Assembly: GCF_000620105.1 (NCBI RefSeq)
Contig: NZ_JHVK01000008.1
Coordinates: 106,038-170,037 of the forward strand
From: Microvirgula aerodenitrificans DSM 15089
Lineage (GTDB): Bacteria > Pseudomonadota > Gammaproteobacteria > Burkholderiales > Aquaspirillaceae
Length of the DNA: 64,000 nucleotides
Direction: 5' to 3'
This document shows positions 17,384-26,392 of the stretch, one piece after another; position 1 is the first letter of the stretch; every line of letters begins with the position of its first letter. The notes beneath the pieces were generated by a model, which saw only the letters and a program-made list of their open reading frames with translations, had not been told where the DNA came from and made no database searches. Made by a program: the position numbers and the translations under genes.

Positions 17384-17779
17384 CTAGTCGTCGATGTGAA
17401 TGTCGTGCCCGCGAATGCGGAGGCGCTGTCCGGTTCTCAGCCGGCTGACGATATCGATGCCGAAACGGTCGAATACCGGGATGTCGATGGTGATGGCGCT
17501 TTCATACAGCACCGGATCGATCCGGTTGCACAGAATGGCAACCGGCGCCGTGCCGCGCTTTTGCGCATCGAACAGAATGAACGGCCCCATGGTGCCGCCC
17601 CTGCCTTCGGGACAGACCAGCACGCGGCCAGCCATGCAGTGTCCGTGCAGTGGATGACCCTCGGCGACGAGCGCGCCTGTTTCCGGGTCGAAATCACCGA
17701 TGAATGAAAAGGGGAAGTCGACCACGAACACCTCCGCCTCGACATCGCCGGCATTCAGTTGCCTGCCTTGTATCTGCAT
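17384..17779 (-). CDS. aconitase X small (swivel) subunit, DUF126
   Basis: 131 residues, the swivelling domain of two-subunit aconitase X enzymes, which dehydrate hydroxyacids (known members act on cis-3-hydroxyproline or phosphomevalonate). DFDPETGALVAEGHPLHG and MAGRVLVCPEGRGGTMGPFI fit the family. However, the usual GKGSTVGS loop, which carries the conserved Ser, reads GRGGTMGP here, so both serines are gone. The gene starts 9 bases after the large-subunit stop and is surely co-transcribed. The altered loop suggests a different substrate or mechanism. Confidence 0.88.
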   Translation of the reverse strand: MQIQGRQLNAGDVEAEVFVVDFPFSFIGDFDPETGALVAEGHPLHGHCMAGRVLVCPEGRGGTMGPFILFDAQKRGTAPVAILCNRIDPVLYESAITIDIPVFDRFGIDIVSRLRTGQRLRIRGHDIHIDD

Positions 17780-17788
17780 GCTGTGCTT

Positions 17789-19150
17789 TCAGTTGGGCTC
17801 GGTAATGGCATCCACGCAGGCATCCATGTCGGCGATGCGGACCCTGACCCGGCCCTTGGTCAGCCTGGAAATGTAGTGCGCCGCCTTGAACGACTGGGTC
17901 AGGATCAGGTCGACCGATTCGGGAATCGGCGCGTCCGGGATGGCCGACATGCAGGCACTGGCAAAAGTGCCGCCCGCCTGCTCGATCGACTGGACATAGC
18001 CCATTTCCTCGGCAAGCCGGTATTGCTGGTGGGCGAAGCCGACCCACAGCCGCTTCCCCGGACTGACATGCCGCTGCGCCAGCAGGCCGGCGAGGTGGCG
18101 GACTTCGTTGATCGACAGGTGCGGGCAGCCGAACAGCGCCATGCCGGCGCCGCGGACATCGGCCGCGGTGGCGCCGACGGCTGTCCGTGCGTCGTCCGCG
18201 GTGGCGCAGGGGGCCGGGCCGCTTGCCGGTTCGCCGCAGGGCCGGCCGACCGGGATGGCCGTTGCCAGCGCGGCCGACAGGTCGACTGCCTGGTAGCGGG
18301 CCAGGGCATGGCGAAGGGTATCCGGGTCGATGTCGACATGCTGTTCGGGCGCCTTGCCGCCCAGTGCCTGTTCGAGGGTATCGGCCTCCGGCGTGACGCC
18401 GACGATATGGCAGACGCCGACCGCGCCGGTGACCGAGAGCGGCACCATCAGGTATTTCAGCCGGTCCAGATTGAAGTCCCGGCTGAAGCCTTCGATGACT
18501 ACATTGCGGTCCTGGGCCTGCTCTCCCAGAAAATAGCCGATGGCACCCAGCTCGATCTGCGACAGCCGGTCGACGTCGATATCGTGCAGCCGGACCTGGA
18601 CTTTGGCATACCGTTCTTCATCCAGGAACAGACCACGAAAAGGGGCGCGACCGGTAATGGCTGCCGCCAGGCTGATCACGGCGCCGTCGCGATTGCAGCG
18701 TGCGCCAAGCACCGAATTGGCGATGACCTGGCCACCGGAACCGATCCAGGAAATGAAATCGCCCTTGCGCGGCAGGTTGCCGACCATGGCCGGAAAACAG
18801 GTATAGGTTTGAAAAAAGCCTTTTTCCTGGAATATCTTTTTTCGGCGATTCAGCAGGTCCAGGTTTCTGGATGCATAGTCGGCGGCAATGCCCATTTCCG
18901 CCCAGCTTTCCGGGCTGAAGGCAGACATGTGCGGGTGCAGCGAGGTAAAGACCGCCGGGTGGCGGATACCTTCCGTCATTTGTTCCAGCAGTTCGATGGG
19001 AATAGTGGGAATCACATGCGCGCTGGCAATCCTGACCATTTTTCCCGCGCCGAAGGCGGTGCCGAACTTGACCAGCATTTCCATCGATTTCTGCACGCCA
19101 GGTCCGAACTTCCCCTCGACCATGGCGGTTTCTTCTTGATCCAGAATCAT
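17789..19150 (-). CDS. aconitase X catalytic (large) subunit
   Basis: 453-residue DUF521/aconitase X large subunit. Family marks: EETAMVEGKFGPGVQKSMEM at the start, ANSVLGARCNRDGA near residue 145, ITGRAPFRGLFLDE, GCPHLSINEV and the ACMSA/SFKAAHY C-terminal region. Cys118 (QTYTC), the Cys of GCPH and that of ACM are kept and could ligate the Fe-S cluster; the family's first Cys before Cys118 is Tyr and GARTNREGG reads GARCNRDGA. ATG 19150 is chosen because family sequence begins there; the frame extends upstream to 19303 through the promoter. The small subunit follows. Confidence 0.92.
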   Translation of the reverse strand: MILDQEETAMVEGKFGPGVQKSMEMLVKFGTAFGAGKMVRIASAHVIPTIPIELLEQMTEGIRHPAVFTSLHPHMSAFSPESWAEMGIAADYASRNLDLLNRRKKIFQEKGFFQTYTCFPAMVGNLPRKGDFISWIGSGGQVIANSVLGARCNRDGAVISLAAAITGRAPFRGLFLDEERYAKVQVRLHDIDVDRLSQIELGAIGYFLGEQAQDRNVVIEGFSRDFNLDRLKYLMVPLSVTGAVGVCHIVGVTPEADTLEQALGGKAPEQHVDIDPDTLRHALARYQAVDLSAALATAIPVGRPCGEPASGPAPCATADDARTAVGATAADVRGAGMALFGCPHLSINEVRHLAGLLAQRHVSPGKRLWVGFAHQQYRLAEEMGYVQSIEQAGGTFASACMSAIPDAPIPESVDLILTQSFKAAHYISRLTKGRVRVRIADMDACVDAITEPN

Positions 19151-19274
19151 TTTCTGATACCCGTTGTTATTCTGTGCTGCCGGCGGGCTGCATCGTGCCG
19201 CAGTCGGGCGCGGCCGCTGCGGAATTCGTGCAGGAATTGGAAAATATTCAGGATAGCGATGGCCTGTGCCAGCC

Positions 19275-19313
19275 ATTACCGGAATCAGGACATTAACTGT
19301 CAAGTTTCAGACA
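19275..19313 (-). promoter_or_regulatory. promoter of the aconitase X operon (twin of 12085-12123)
   Basis: On the - strand: -35 TTGACA (19298-19303, perfect consensus), 17-base spacer, -10 GGTAAT (19275-19280). The block matches the promoter of the UGSC-like/enolase operon at 34 of 39 positions. It contains CTGTC-N8-GACAG and GACA-GTTAA-TGTC inverted elements that may bind a regulator. It is 124 bases upstream of the aconitase X start and 24 bases below the dedA stop. Confidence 0.7.
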
Positions 19314-19337
19314 GATTGCGCGGCAGCGCCGCGCTGT

Positions 19338-19892
19338 CTAGCGCCGGTGTCGCCGGCTGCGCCACCATGCCGTCAGCACGGAGAGCGCAACGAGCAGCAC
19401 CAGCGCGGCAACTTCATAGCGCTGGATGTCGGCAAACAGCCATTGCAGCGAGCGTCCGAACAGAAAGCCGACCCCGGCAACCAGCGGGGCCCAGATCGCT
19501 GCGCCGATCAGGTTGAACAGGACAAAGCGCCAGGCGGGCACCTCGCTCATGCCGATCGCGACCGGGCCGACCAGGCGCAGCCCGTACAGGAAGCGCACGG
19601 CCACGATGACACCGCCGTGGTAGCGCAGCAGCAGCCGGTTTACCTGTTCCACGCGCGGGCGCCAGCCGGGGAAGCGGCGGAACAGGGATCCGCCGTAATG
19701 GCGTCCGGCGAAAAAACAGGCCTGATCGCCGAGCGTGCCGCCACAGATCGCAGTGACAACCACCAGCGGCCATGACAGATAGCCCTGGTGCGCGGCAAAG
19801 CCGGCCAGGATCAGGACGGTTTCGCCTTCGAGCAGGGTGCCGGCAAACACGGCCAGGTAACCATACTGGGCAATGAGTCCGGCGAGCATCAT
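19338..19892 (-). CDS. DedA family membrane protein
   Basis: 184-residue inner-membrane protein of the DedA/SNARE-associated family (undecaprenyl-phosphate or lipid flippase-like roles are known for some members). The typical motif FAGRHYGGSLFRRFP and the conserved VAVRFLYGLRLVGPVAIGMS are visible, with EGETVLILAGF earlier. ATG 19892 is preceded by AAGGA at suitable spacing; ATG 19889 follows directly. It lies upstream of the aconitase X promoter and is probably a separate unit. Confidence 0.92.
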   Translation of the reverse strand: MMLAGLIAQYGYLAVFAGTLLEGETVLILAGFAAHQGYLSWPLVVVTAICGGTLGDQACFFAGRHYGGSLFRRFPGWRPRVEQVNRLLLRYHGGVIVAVRFLYGLRLVGPVAIGMSEVPAWRFVLFNLIGAAIWAPLVAGVGFLFGRSLQWLFADIQRYEVAALVLLVALSVLTAWWRSRRHRR

Positions 19893-20114
19893 GCATGATT
19901 CCTTGCAGGGGGCGGTGACATGGCCGGGAAGGCCCCGGACGACTGCCTGCCATGCTGCCACCGCCCGGACTCGGGTGCACGTGCCACCTCACATGCCGGA
20001 GGCCGGACACGGCTGTCCCAGCCGACAGGCGGTCATGTCTTTGTTTTAACCGGGACCGCAGCAGCACATGACAACTGCCAGAATGACAGCATCAGCCCAG
20101 GAAGGAGACGTACC

Positions 20115-20318
20115 ATGGAACCGTTCAGGGAAGGGGACCACGTCATGCACCCGGCATCCGGGGCGGAGCTGGTCTTTCTGCGCGAGCTTGATGAACTGGA
20201 CGAGTTCATCACGCCGGTATTGTGTGCGACGCAGGATATCTACGGTGCGCGGGTAGTGGTCGAAAGGACGGACCTGGAGGCGTGCAACAACCGGGTCCGG
20301 GCCTCGTTCCATCCCTAG
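20115..20318 (+). CDS. small hypothetical protein, 67 residues
   Basis: Starts at ATG 20115 after a good ribosome site (AAGGAGACGTACC). The sequence is acidic in the middle (FLRELDELDEFITP) and resembles other small bacterial proteins of about 65 residues that read like housekeeping accessory factors. I do not recognise a family. No signal peptide or Cys pair. The strong start and normal codon use make it a likely real gene. Confidence 0.6.
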   Translation: MEPFREGDHVMHPASGAELVFLRELDELDEFITPVLCATQDIYGARVVVERTDLEACNNRVRASFHP

Positions 20319-20385
20319 CCAGGCGCCGCCCGTCAGCGCGGGACGCGATACACCCGGCCGCTTGCCACGTCATGCAGGACAGGGA

Positions 20386-20550
20386 TCAGCCCGGCGAGTC
20401 GGATTCGATGCCGGTGAACAGCACGGTATGGATTTCGCCGTTTGCCAGTGCGATCAGACCGGCCTCGGCGGGTTGCCGCGGCAGACCGGCTGCCTGGGTC
20501 AGGCCGCATGCCAGCAGCGGGATCAGGGCAGGAAACAGGTGCTTGCGCAT
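20386..20550 (-). CDS. possible small secreted protein, 54 residues
   Basis: Short frame starting at ATG 20550 with a signal-peptide-like N-terminus (MRKHLFPALIPLLACGLTQA) followed by about 32 residues. The ribosome site is weak and no family is recognised. Listed because the N-terminus is typical of an exported protein and nothing else is in this interval. Confidence 0.35.
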   Translation of the reverse strand: MRKHLFPALIPLLACGLTQAAGLPRQPAEAGLIALANGEIHTVLFTGIESDSPG

Positions 20551-20615
20551 CGGACATCCGGTCAGGGCAGGGGGTGGCCAGTGTAACAGCCGGACACTCC
20601 CCGCCGCTGGCGGGC

Positions 20616-22241
20616 TCAGACCTTGAAGCGGGCGATGGTTTCCAGCATCAGGGTTGCCTGCTCGTTCAGCCGGGTGGCCGTCGTGGCATTGTTCAGCGAG
20701 CCGGAATGGCTTTCCTCGGCCATTTGCGCCACGCGCTCGATCTGCTGGGCAATGCTGGTGCTGGCCATCGACTGCTCACGCATCGAGTGCGAGATCTCCG
20801 CGATGCGCTCGACGGTGTCGCCAGTGCGCGCCAGGATGCTCTGGATCGCGCCGGTGGCCTGATTGGCCGATTCGACACCGTGCTCGACCTGGGTGACCAC
20901 GCCATGCATCGAGGCCACGGTCAGATTGGCGTCGTCCTGCATCGACTGGACGGTCACGGTAATTTCCTGGGTCGACTGCGCTGTGCGTTCGGCCAGCTTG
21001 CGGACTTCATCCGCCACCACGGCAAAACCGCGACCCTGCTCGCCGGCACGGGCGGCCTCGATCGCCGCATTCAGCGCCAGCAGATTGGTCTGGTCGGCAA
21101 TGTCCTTGATCACGCCGACCACGGTGCCGATCGACGCCGTCTTGTCCTTCAACTGCTCGATCTGGAGCGCCGCCTGGCGAACGCTGTCCGAGGTACTGCG
21201 GATCATGTCGATGGTGTCGTTGATCACCTCGGCACCGACCTTGGCTTCGCTGCCGGCCTCGCGGCCGCTCTGGTCGGCCTGTGCCGAGCGGTCGGCCACA
21301 TGGCTGACGCTGACCGTCATCTGTTCGACCGCCGCCGACATGCTCGAGGTCGATTCGCTGACCTGTTCCACCGCCTCGGTCATCTGCTCCGAGGCACTGG
21401 CGACCTCACCGGCGTAGCCGCCCACTGTCTGGCCGATCTGCTTCAGTTCGACGAAGCCGGTCTGCAGCATCTGCAGAAGCTGGTTCAGGCGCTGGGCGAT
21501 ATGGGTGATCTCGTCGCGGCCATGTTCCTGTACCCGCTGCGTCAGGTCGCGATGGGTCGTGATCAGGCTGATCTTCGCGTCCAGCTCGTTCAGCGAGCGG
21601 CTGATGCTGCGCGTGAGCAGCAGGCTGGAGCCGACCATCAGCACCAGCAGGGCGGAACCGAGCGACATCAGGATCCAGGTTGCGCTGGTCGCTGCGTGAA
21701 TGGCCTGCGCACCGCTTTCCTCGCTGACCTGCCGGTTCAGATTGACCATCTGCTGCAGATCACGGTAGGCGGCATCCGATACCGGAATGGTGGTGCTGCG
21801 CAGGTACTCCATGGCGGCGGCATTGCCCTGCGGCGTGTTCTGGTTGGACAGCTGCATGAAACCGGGAATCAGTGCATACCACTTGTCGATCGAGCTGCTC
21901 AGCGCATCGATCGATGCCTGATCCTGCGGATTGCTGAGCAGCCGGCTCTTGTAGCTGTCGAGCGCCTGACGCAACACGCCGCGCAGTTTTTCCAGCTCGG
22001 TGGCGGCGGCCTGTTTGCTGGCGGCATCGGTCGAGCCGGCATGCAGCGTGATCTGCCGGCGGGCTTCGATAAACTGCGCCTTGATTTCCTCGACCGCAAT
22101 AATGGATGGCAGGGCATCATGAGTAATCCCGTCGACCTGGCTCTCCAGCTGGCCCATCAGCACTTTCAGCGTCAGCAGCATCGCTGCCAGGCCGAGCAGA
22201 CTGAAAAAAACCATTCCGTACAATTTTGTCGATATTTTCAT
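20616..22241 (-). CDS. methyl-accepting chemotaxis protein (four-helix-bundle sensor)
   Basis: 541 residues. Transmembrane helix at ~8-30, a periplasmic helical ligand domain to ~190, a second helix at ~192-212, HAMP (~215-267), and a signalling domain with the hairpin [20 protein letters not shown] and [18 protein letters not shown]. It should couple a periplasmic ligand to CheA/CheW. No pentapeptide receptor tail at the C-terminus. The ligand is unknown. It is closely related in its signalling half to the receptor at 34317-35930. It stands as a single gene. Confidence 0.95.
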   Translation of the reverse strand: MKISTKLYGMVFFSLLGLAAMLLTLKVLMGQLESQVDGITHDALPSIIAVEEIKAQFIEARRQITLHAGSTDAASKQAAATELEKLRGVLRQALDSYKSRLLSNPQDQASIDALSSSIDKWYALIPGFMQLSNQNTPQGNAAAMEYLRSTTIPVSDAAYRDLQQMVNLNRQVSEESGAQAIHAATSATWILMSLGSALLVLMVGSSLLLTRSISRSLNELDAKISLITTHRDLTQRVQEHGRDEITHIAQRLNQLLQMLQTGFVELKQIGQTVGGYAGEVASASEQMTEAVEQVSESTSSMSAAVEQMTVSVSHVADRSAQADQSGREAGSEAKVGAEVINDTIDMIRSTSDSVRQAALQIEQLKDKTASIGTVVGVIKDIADQTNLLALNAAIEAARAGEQGRGFAVVADEVRKLAERTAQSTQEITVTVQSMQDDANLTVASMHGVVTQVEHGVESANQATGAIQSILARTGDTVERIAEISHSMREQSMASTSIAQQIERVAQMAEESHSGSLNNATTATRLNEQATLMLETIARFKV

Positions 22242-22292
22242 GATTCCTGATCCTGTAGATTGAAGCGGTGGGCCGGCCGGCAGAGGGCGGAT

Positions 22293-23174
22293 TCAGCCGC
22301 TATTGTGGGTTTCCATTCGTGCAATGGCGTAATCGAGGATGGCTCTTGCGCCAGCCGATAATGTTTTGTGATTTGAATAGGCCGCATACAACCCGTCTCC
22401 CCGGGCCAGGTATTGCGGCAGAATGCGGATAACTTTCCGGATGGCCAGGTTGACGCAATGCTCGCTGATCAGGGCAATACCAAATCCCTGCTCCGCCGCA
22501 CTGATCAGCCCGGACGTGGAATTGGTGGAAAACCGGGTATTGATCTGTACCGGCAGGCAAATTTCTCCATTGGGCAACAGAATATTGATCGAGGTATCAT
22601 CGCTGCGATGAATGCATTGATGATTTTTCAGATCGTCCGGCCGATGTGGCGTGCCATGCACGCTCAGGTAGTCGCTGCTGGCATAGAAGCCGAGCGGCAT
22701 GCTGCATAATTTGCGGATGACATAATTCGTCCGCCGGGGTCTGCCAACCATCAACAGCAGATTGATATTTTCCTGGTCGAGGTCGGGCTCATGGTCTGAA
22801 ACCAGGACTTCCAGTTCCAGTTCTGGATAGGACTTCAGCAGTTCAAAGAAAAAATTGTTGGTGGGGCACTCGAAAAACCCCGTCGGGACCTGTATCCGCA
22901 CTTTACCACCGACTCCATGGCTGGCTGACTGTATGGATTCAATTGCAGCACTGAGGCTGTCTATATTCGTGCTGCTCCATTTGTACAGCCGCTCTCCATC
23001 CGGCGTGCAGAACAGAGAACGGGTTGAGCGCAGAAACAGCGAGGTGCCCAATCTGTTTTCCAGTCCGCTCAATCGCCGGCTCAGCGTGTTTGCCGGCATG
23101 CCGAGTTGCTTGCTGGCCCTGGAGAAATTTCCAGCGCGAACGATCTGAACAAAAAGCGCTATATCGTTGAGCAT
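22293..23174 (-). CDS. LysR-family transcriptional regulator
   Basis: 293 residues. The N-terminal winged helix is clear (LNDIALFVQIVRAGNFSRAS, QLGMPANTLSRRLSGLENRL), followed by a substrate-binding-type effector domain. ATG 23174 is chosen because LysR proteins start just before this motif; the frame stays open to 23225 through a palindrome. The gene and its upstream region are visibly AT-richer than the window average, hinting at acquisition. Its upstream region holds two inverted repeats with TGTC/GACA elements. Targets are unknown. Confidence 0.9.
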   Translation of the reverse strand: MLNDIALFVQIVRAGNFSRASKQLGMPANTLSRRLSGLENRLGTSLFLRSTRSLFCTPDGERLYKWSSTNIDSLSAAIESIQSASHGVGGKVRIQVPTGFFECPTNNFFFELLKSYPELELEVLVSDHEPDLDQENINLLLMVGRPRRTNYVIRKLCSMPLGFYASSDYLSVHGTPHRPDDLKNHQCIHRSDDTSINILLPNGEICLPVQINTRFSTNSTSGLISAAEQGFGIALISEHCVNLAIRKVIRILPQYLARGDGLYAAYSNHKTLSAGARAILDYAIARMETHNSG

Positions 23175-23208
23175 TAAATTTACACAGCGGATGTTCATAT
23201 AAGTTGAT

Positions 23209-23236
23209 ATGGGCTTGTTATACATAACAAGCCCAT
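23209..23236. promoter_or_regulatory. 28-base near-perfect palindrome upstream of the LysR gene
   Basis: Arms ATGGGCTTGTTAT and ATAACAAGCCCAT flank a 2-base centre (AC). The centre contains T-N11-A typical of LysR sites, and it lies 35 bases before the LysR start. It is therefore likely an autoregulatory operator, although a leader hairpin acting on the transcript is also possible. Confidence 0.5.
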
Positions 23237-23279
23237 TGCCATATTAAATATGGATTTTACACGATGTTATCATGATCAA

Positions 23280-23300
23280 TTGTCAATTGATAACTGACAA
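23280..23300. promoter_or_regulatory. inverted repeat TTGTCA-N9-TGACAA upstream of the LysR gene
   Basis: Six-base arms with a 9-base spacer, about 106 bases from the LysR start. The TGTC/GACA arms recall the elements in the twin promoters at 12085 and 19275, a weak hint of common regulation. Confidence 0.35.
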
Positions 23301-23513
23301 CGATGGATATCAGTTTTCCATTAATGAGCGTAATCGAGAGCTTTCCGGCCGCCCGGTTTCTGGTCGGCCACCCGGCCGGAATGGTGTGTCCAGGGGAACC
23401 GCCGGGCACGGCGCAGCCGGCACCAGTCCGGTGCCGGGGCGGTGTTCTGCCATCCCGGACAGGGGCGGCGGAGAGGGGGGCCGACCGCGGCATGCCGGGA
23501 CGGCCGCCGCGCC

Positions 23514-23798
23514 TTACAGCCAGTTTTCCACGCCGCCATGCCGCGAACAGGTGCCGCGACGATGCTGGCTGAAACTGTACGAGCCGTCGCGGCAGCGGGC
23601 CGATGCCCCTTCGGGGGCCTTGCCATTGCGGGTATGGGCGGGGGAATGCACCCGTTTGCCGTCACTGTTGGTATAGCTGCCGTGTTCGATCAGCTGCGAT
23701 TCCTGCGGGCTGGAATGCGTGTCCGGGTACGGGGATTGCTTGGCGAGGGCCGGCTGGAAGGCCAGGGCGGCCAGCAGGGCGAGCAGGGCAAGTCGCAT
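23514..23798 (-). CDS. DUF3761 secreted protein
   Basis: 94 residues with a signal peptide (MRLALLALLAALAFQPALA). The C-terminus DGSYSFSQHRRGTCSRHGGV is the DUF3761 signature, which has a conserved Cys and several His. The function is unknown; such proteins are small, exported and common in Proteobacteria. ATG 23798 was chosen because the signal peptide starts there, although the frame extends to 23906. Confidence 0.88.
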   Translation of the reverse strand: MRLALLALLAALAFQPALAKQSPYPDTHSSPQESQLIEHGSYTNSDGKRVHSPAHTRNGKAPEGASARCRDGSYSFSQHRRGTCSRHGGVENWL

Positions 23799-23995
23799 GA
23801 TAAAACCATTGTCATGAAATGTGCTTATCGTGCCTCCGCTTGCCGCCACAGGTAAAGAATCTTGATCAAAAAGCGCTAAAAATTCGCCTGCAGCGGACTC
23901 ATTCAATTATCGTAGGCGCAGGCCGACAGCAGCAAATTGCTGCTCAAAGGCAGGGGGCACTGCGCCCCGGGTCATTCGCGATCAGGAGACAAATC

Positions 23996-25993
23996 ATGCG
24001 TATCGGTTTTCGCAAGAGCATTCTGCTGGCCAGCATCCTGTCGGCCGCGCTGCTGATGGGGGCGGTGCTGGGAACGGCGGTTTGGGTTGCGCGCAATGCC
24101 AGCCTGGAGCAGGGACAGGCGCTGGCGCTCGGCACGGCGCAGACCTATGCGGTCCAGTTGCAGAATGAAATCAGCGCCTCGTTCTCCGTGGCCACGACGC
24201 TGTCCCGCAGCCTTGCCAGCCTGAAGGACAGCGGCAGCAACAACCGCAAGACCGCCGATGCGATCACGGTGGCCGCGCTCGGCGGCACGCCGGCGCTGCT
24301 CGGTCTGTCCTCCTACTGGGAGCCGAATGCCTTTGATGGCCGCGACGCCGACTATGCCGGGGTCCTCCCGCAGGGAGCCGATGGCCGCTATCTGACCTGG
24401 TGGAACCGGGGCAGTGGCCAGATCAAGCCGGAAGCCTATGCGTTCCAGGGCGGGGAAGCGGAAAATCCGTGGTACTTCGTGCCAAAGAAAACGCTGAAGC
24501 CGTTTGTGACCGAGCCGTACCAGGACAAGCTCGACGGCAAGCCGGTCACGCTGGTGTCACTGATGAGCCCGATTCTGCATGACGGCCACTTTCTCGGTGT
24601 CGTCGGCGCCGACTATCCGCTGACCACGCTGCAGCAGATCCTGGGCAAGGAAAAACCGTTCGGCGTTGGCGAGCTGGCACTGATTTCCCCCAGCGGCGTG
24701 TATGCGAGTCACCCCGATGCCGGCAAGCTGGCTGCCAGGGCCGACGATGTCGATGCCGCCGGACTGGCCGCCGTGGCCGAAGGTCGCAGCCATCTGGAGA
24801 TCCGCGATGGCAAGGTCCGGGTGCTGTATCCGGTGCGCTTTGGCGATGCCCGGCAGATCTGGGCCCTGTCGCTGTCCTTCCCGGCCAGCGTGCTGACCGC
24901 CAGCGCCGACCGCACCATGCTGATGGGCTCGCTGCTCGGCCTGGGCGGGCTGGTGCTGCTGGCGCTGTTGCTGACCCTGGTCCTGAACCGGGCCATGCGA
25001 CCGCTGACCCGGCTGGAGCGGACCATGAACGAGCTGTCGGGCGGTGGAGGCGATCTGACCCGCGCGCTGCCGGTGCCGCTGCTGGACGAGATCGGTCGCA
25101 TCGCCGCGGCGTTCAACCAGTTTGTCGGCAGCCTCGGCGGACTGATCCACGGGGTGAAGACGCAAAGCGCATCGGTCGCCGAGCGGGCCCACAAGGTGAC
25201 GGAAGCCAGCGAGACCATTTCCGGCCGCTCGAAGCAGCAGATGGAAGCCGCCAGCGCGGTGGCGTCGGCAGTGGAACAGATCAGCGTCAGCATCGCCCAG
25301 GTTTCGGATCGGGTGAAAGAGGCATCGGGGCTGTCCACCGAAGCGCGCGAACTGGCCTCGCAGGTGAACGAGGCGGCACAGACCAGCGCGGGTGAAGTCA
25401 ACGATATCCTGATCACCTTTACCGGGCTGCATCAGCGCATGGCGCAACTGGACGCGTCGTCGCAGGAGATCTCCGGCATTGTCGATGTCATCAGCAGCAT
25501 TGCCGCGCAAACCAACTTGCTGGCACTGAACGCGGCGATCGAAGCCGCCCGTGCCGGCGAGCAGGGGCGCGGCTTTGCCGTGGTCGCCGACGAGGTGCGG
25601 CAGCTTGCCACCCGTTCCGCACAGGCCACCGACGAAATCGGCCGTGTCATCCGGCTGGTGCGCGAGCAGATCGACAGCACCATTGCCGGCATGGAAGCGG
25701 CCGGCGGGCAGGTCGAAAGCGGCGTCGTCCATGTCCGCCAGGCGGCGGACGGTGCCGCCGAAATCGAGCGTCACATCATGAAGCTGTCGGATCAGCTGGT
25801 CGAAGTCGGCCATGCCAGTACCGAGCAGTCGCATGCCAGCCACGATATCGCGGTCAATATCGAGAATATCAGCAGCATGGCCGAGGAAAACCATCAGGCG
25901 GTCGCGGAGACGGATGCCGAGATCAATTCGCTGAGCCGGATGGCACGTGGCATGCACGACGAGATGGGCGCATTCCGCACCCGGGGCGATTGA
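23996..25993 (+). CDS. methyl-accepting chemotaxis protein with dCache-type sensor
   Basis: 665 residues. Transmembrane helix at ~10-30, a large periplasmic double-Cache-like domain ([16 protein letters not shown], then [16 protein letters not shown]), a second helix at ~300-325, HAMP, and a signalling domain with [20 protein letters not shown] and [18 protein letters not shown]. dCache receptors typically bind amino acids or organic acids. ATG 23996 follows CAGGAGACAAATC. No CheR tether peptide at the end. It is a single gene. Confidence 0.95.
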   Translation: MRIGFRKSILLASILSAALLMGAVLGTAVWVARNASLEQGQALALGTAQTYAVQLQNEISASFSVATTLSRSLASLKDSGSNNRKTADAITVAALGGTPALLGLSSYWEPNAFDGRDADYAGVLPQGADGRYLTWWNRGSGQIKPEAYAFQGGEAENPWYFVPKKTLKPFVTEPYQDKLDGKPVTLVSLMSPILHDGHFLGVVGADYPLTTLQQILGKEKPFGVGELALISPSGVYASHPDAGKLAARADDVDAAGLAAVAEGRSHLEIRDGKVRVLYPVRFGDARQIWALSLSFPASVLTASADRTMLMGSLLGLGGLVLLALLLTLVLNRAMRPLTRLERTMNELSGGGGDLTRALPVPLLDEIGRIAAAFNQFVGSLGGLIHGVKTQSASVAERAHKVTEASETISGRSKQQMEAASAVASAVEQISVSIAQVSDRVKEASGLSTEARELASQVNEAAQTSAGEVNDILITFTGLHQRMAQLDASSQEISGIVDVISSIAAQTNLLALNAAIEAARAGEQGRGFAVVADEVRQLATRSAQATDEIGRVIRLVREQIDSTIAGMEAAGGQVESGVVHVRQAADGAAEIERHIMKLSDQLVEVGHASTEQSHASHDIAVNIENISSMAEENHQAVAETDAEINSLSRMARGMHDEMGAFRTRGD

Positions 25994-26392
25994 AGCCGGT
26001 TCCGGGCGCCATGCCGGTTTGGTGCTGGCGTCCGGACATCAATATCATCAGCGTGTTACCTGCAATCATGGACCTGATGGCATCAGGTATCGCCTGACGG
26101 CGGGCACCACCGTTCTGCTGCCATCAAGTCAAACTATGAATGCCCTTGTCCACGATCATCGTGACTGGCCAGGAACGCAGCTCGCAGAAGACCACGAATT
26201 CAGGATTGCCTGTCTGCAGACAGCCATGGATGAGAGCCGGATCATGGAAGAACTGCTGCTGGCGCTGAGGGTTATCGTCGAGTCTCCGGAAAAGAGACCC
26301 GGCTGACGCCAGCTGTTCAAGGCATTGGCATAACGTGGGCAAAAGCGGCATTATGGGATCTTGAACGGTATGTCATTCAAGTAAGGGGCACC
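25994..26392. other. 399-base intergenic region
   Basis: Contains a perfect palindrome (ACCTGATG-G-CATCAGGT, 26072-26088) after the chemotaxis gene, without a T-run. A possible short gene (26136-26306) encodes 56 residues. Base composition begins to fall toward the HsdR_N-like gene. Confidence 0.4.
26136..26306 (+). CDS. possible small protein, 56 residues
   Basis: ATG 26136 opens a frame with a plausible soluble composition (HEFRIACLQTAMDESRIMEE) but no ribosome site. It ends 86 bases before the HsdR_N-like gene, and the two may have arrived together. No family recognised. Confidence 0.3.
   Translation: MNALVHDHRDWPGTQLAEDHEFRIACLQTAMDESRIMEELLLALRVIVESPEKRPG

Larger units (their letters stand above)
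23175..23513. other. 339-base intergenic region upstream of the LysR gene
   Basis: The left half is AT-rich and contains two inverted repeats (23209-23236 and 23280-23300), the likely LysR promoter and operator region. The right half (23340-23513) is GC-rich with no convincing gene; it is the 3' flank of the DUF3761 gene. Confidence 0.4.

Noticed and set aside
17759..19516. 585-codon open frame on the + strand opposite aconitase X
   Set aside because: Its translation has no family features, while the - strand gene shows clear aconitase X motifs and a promoter.
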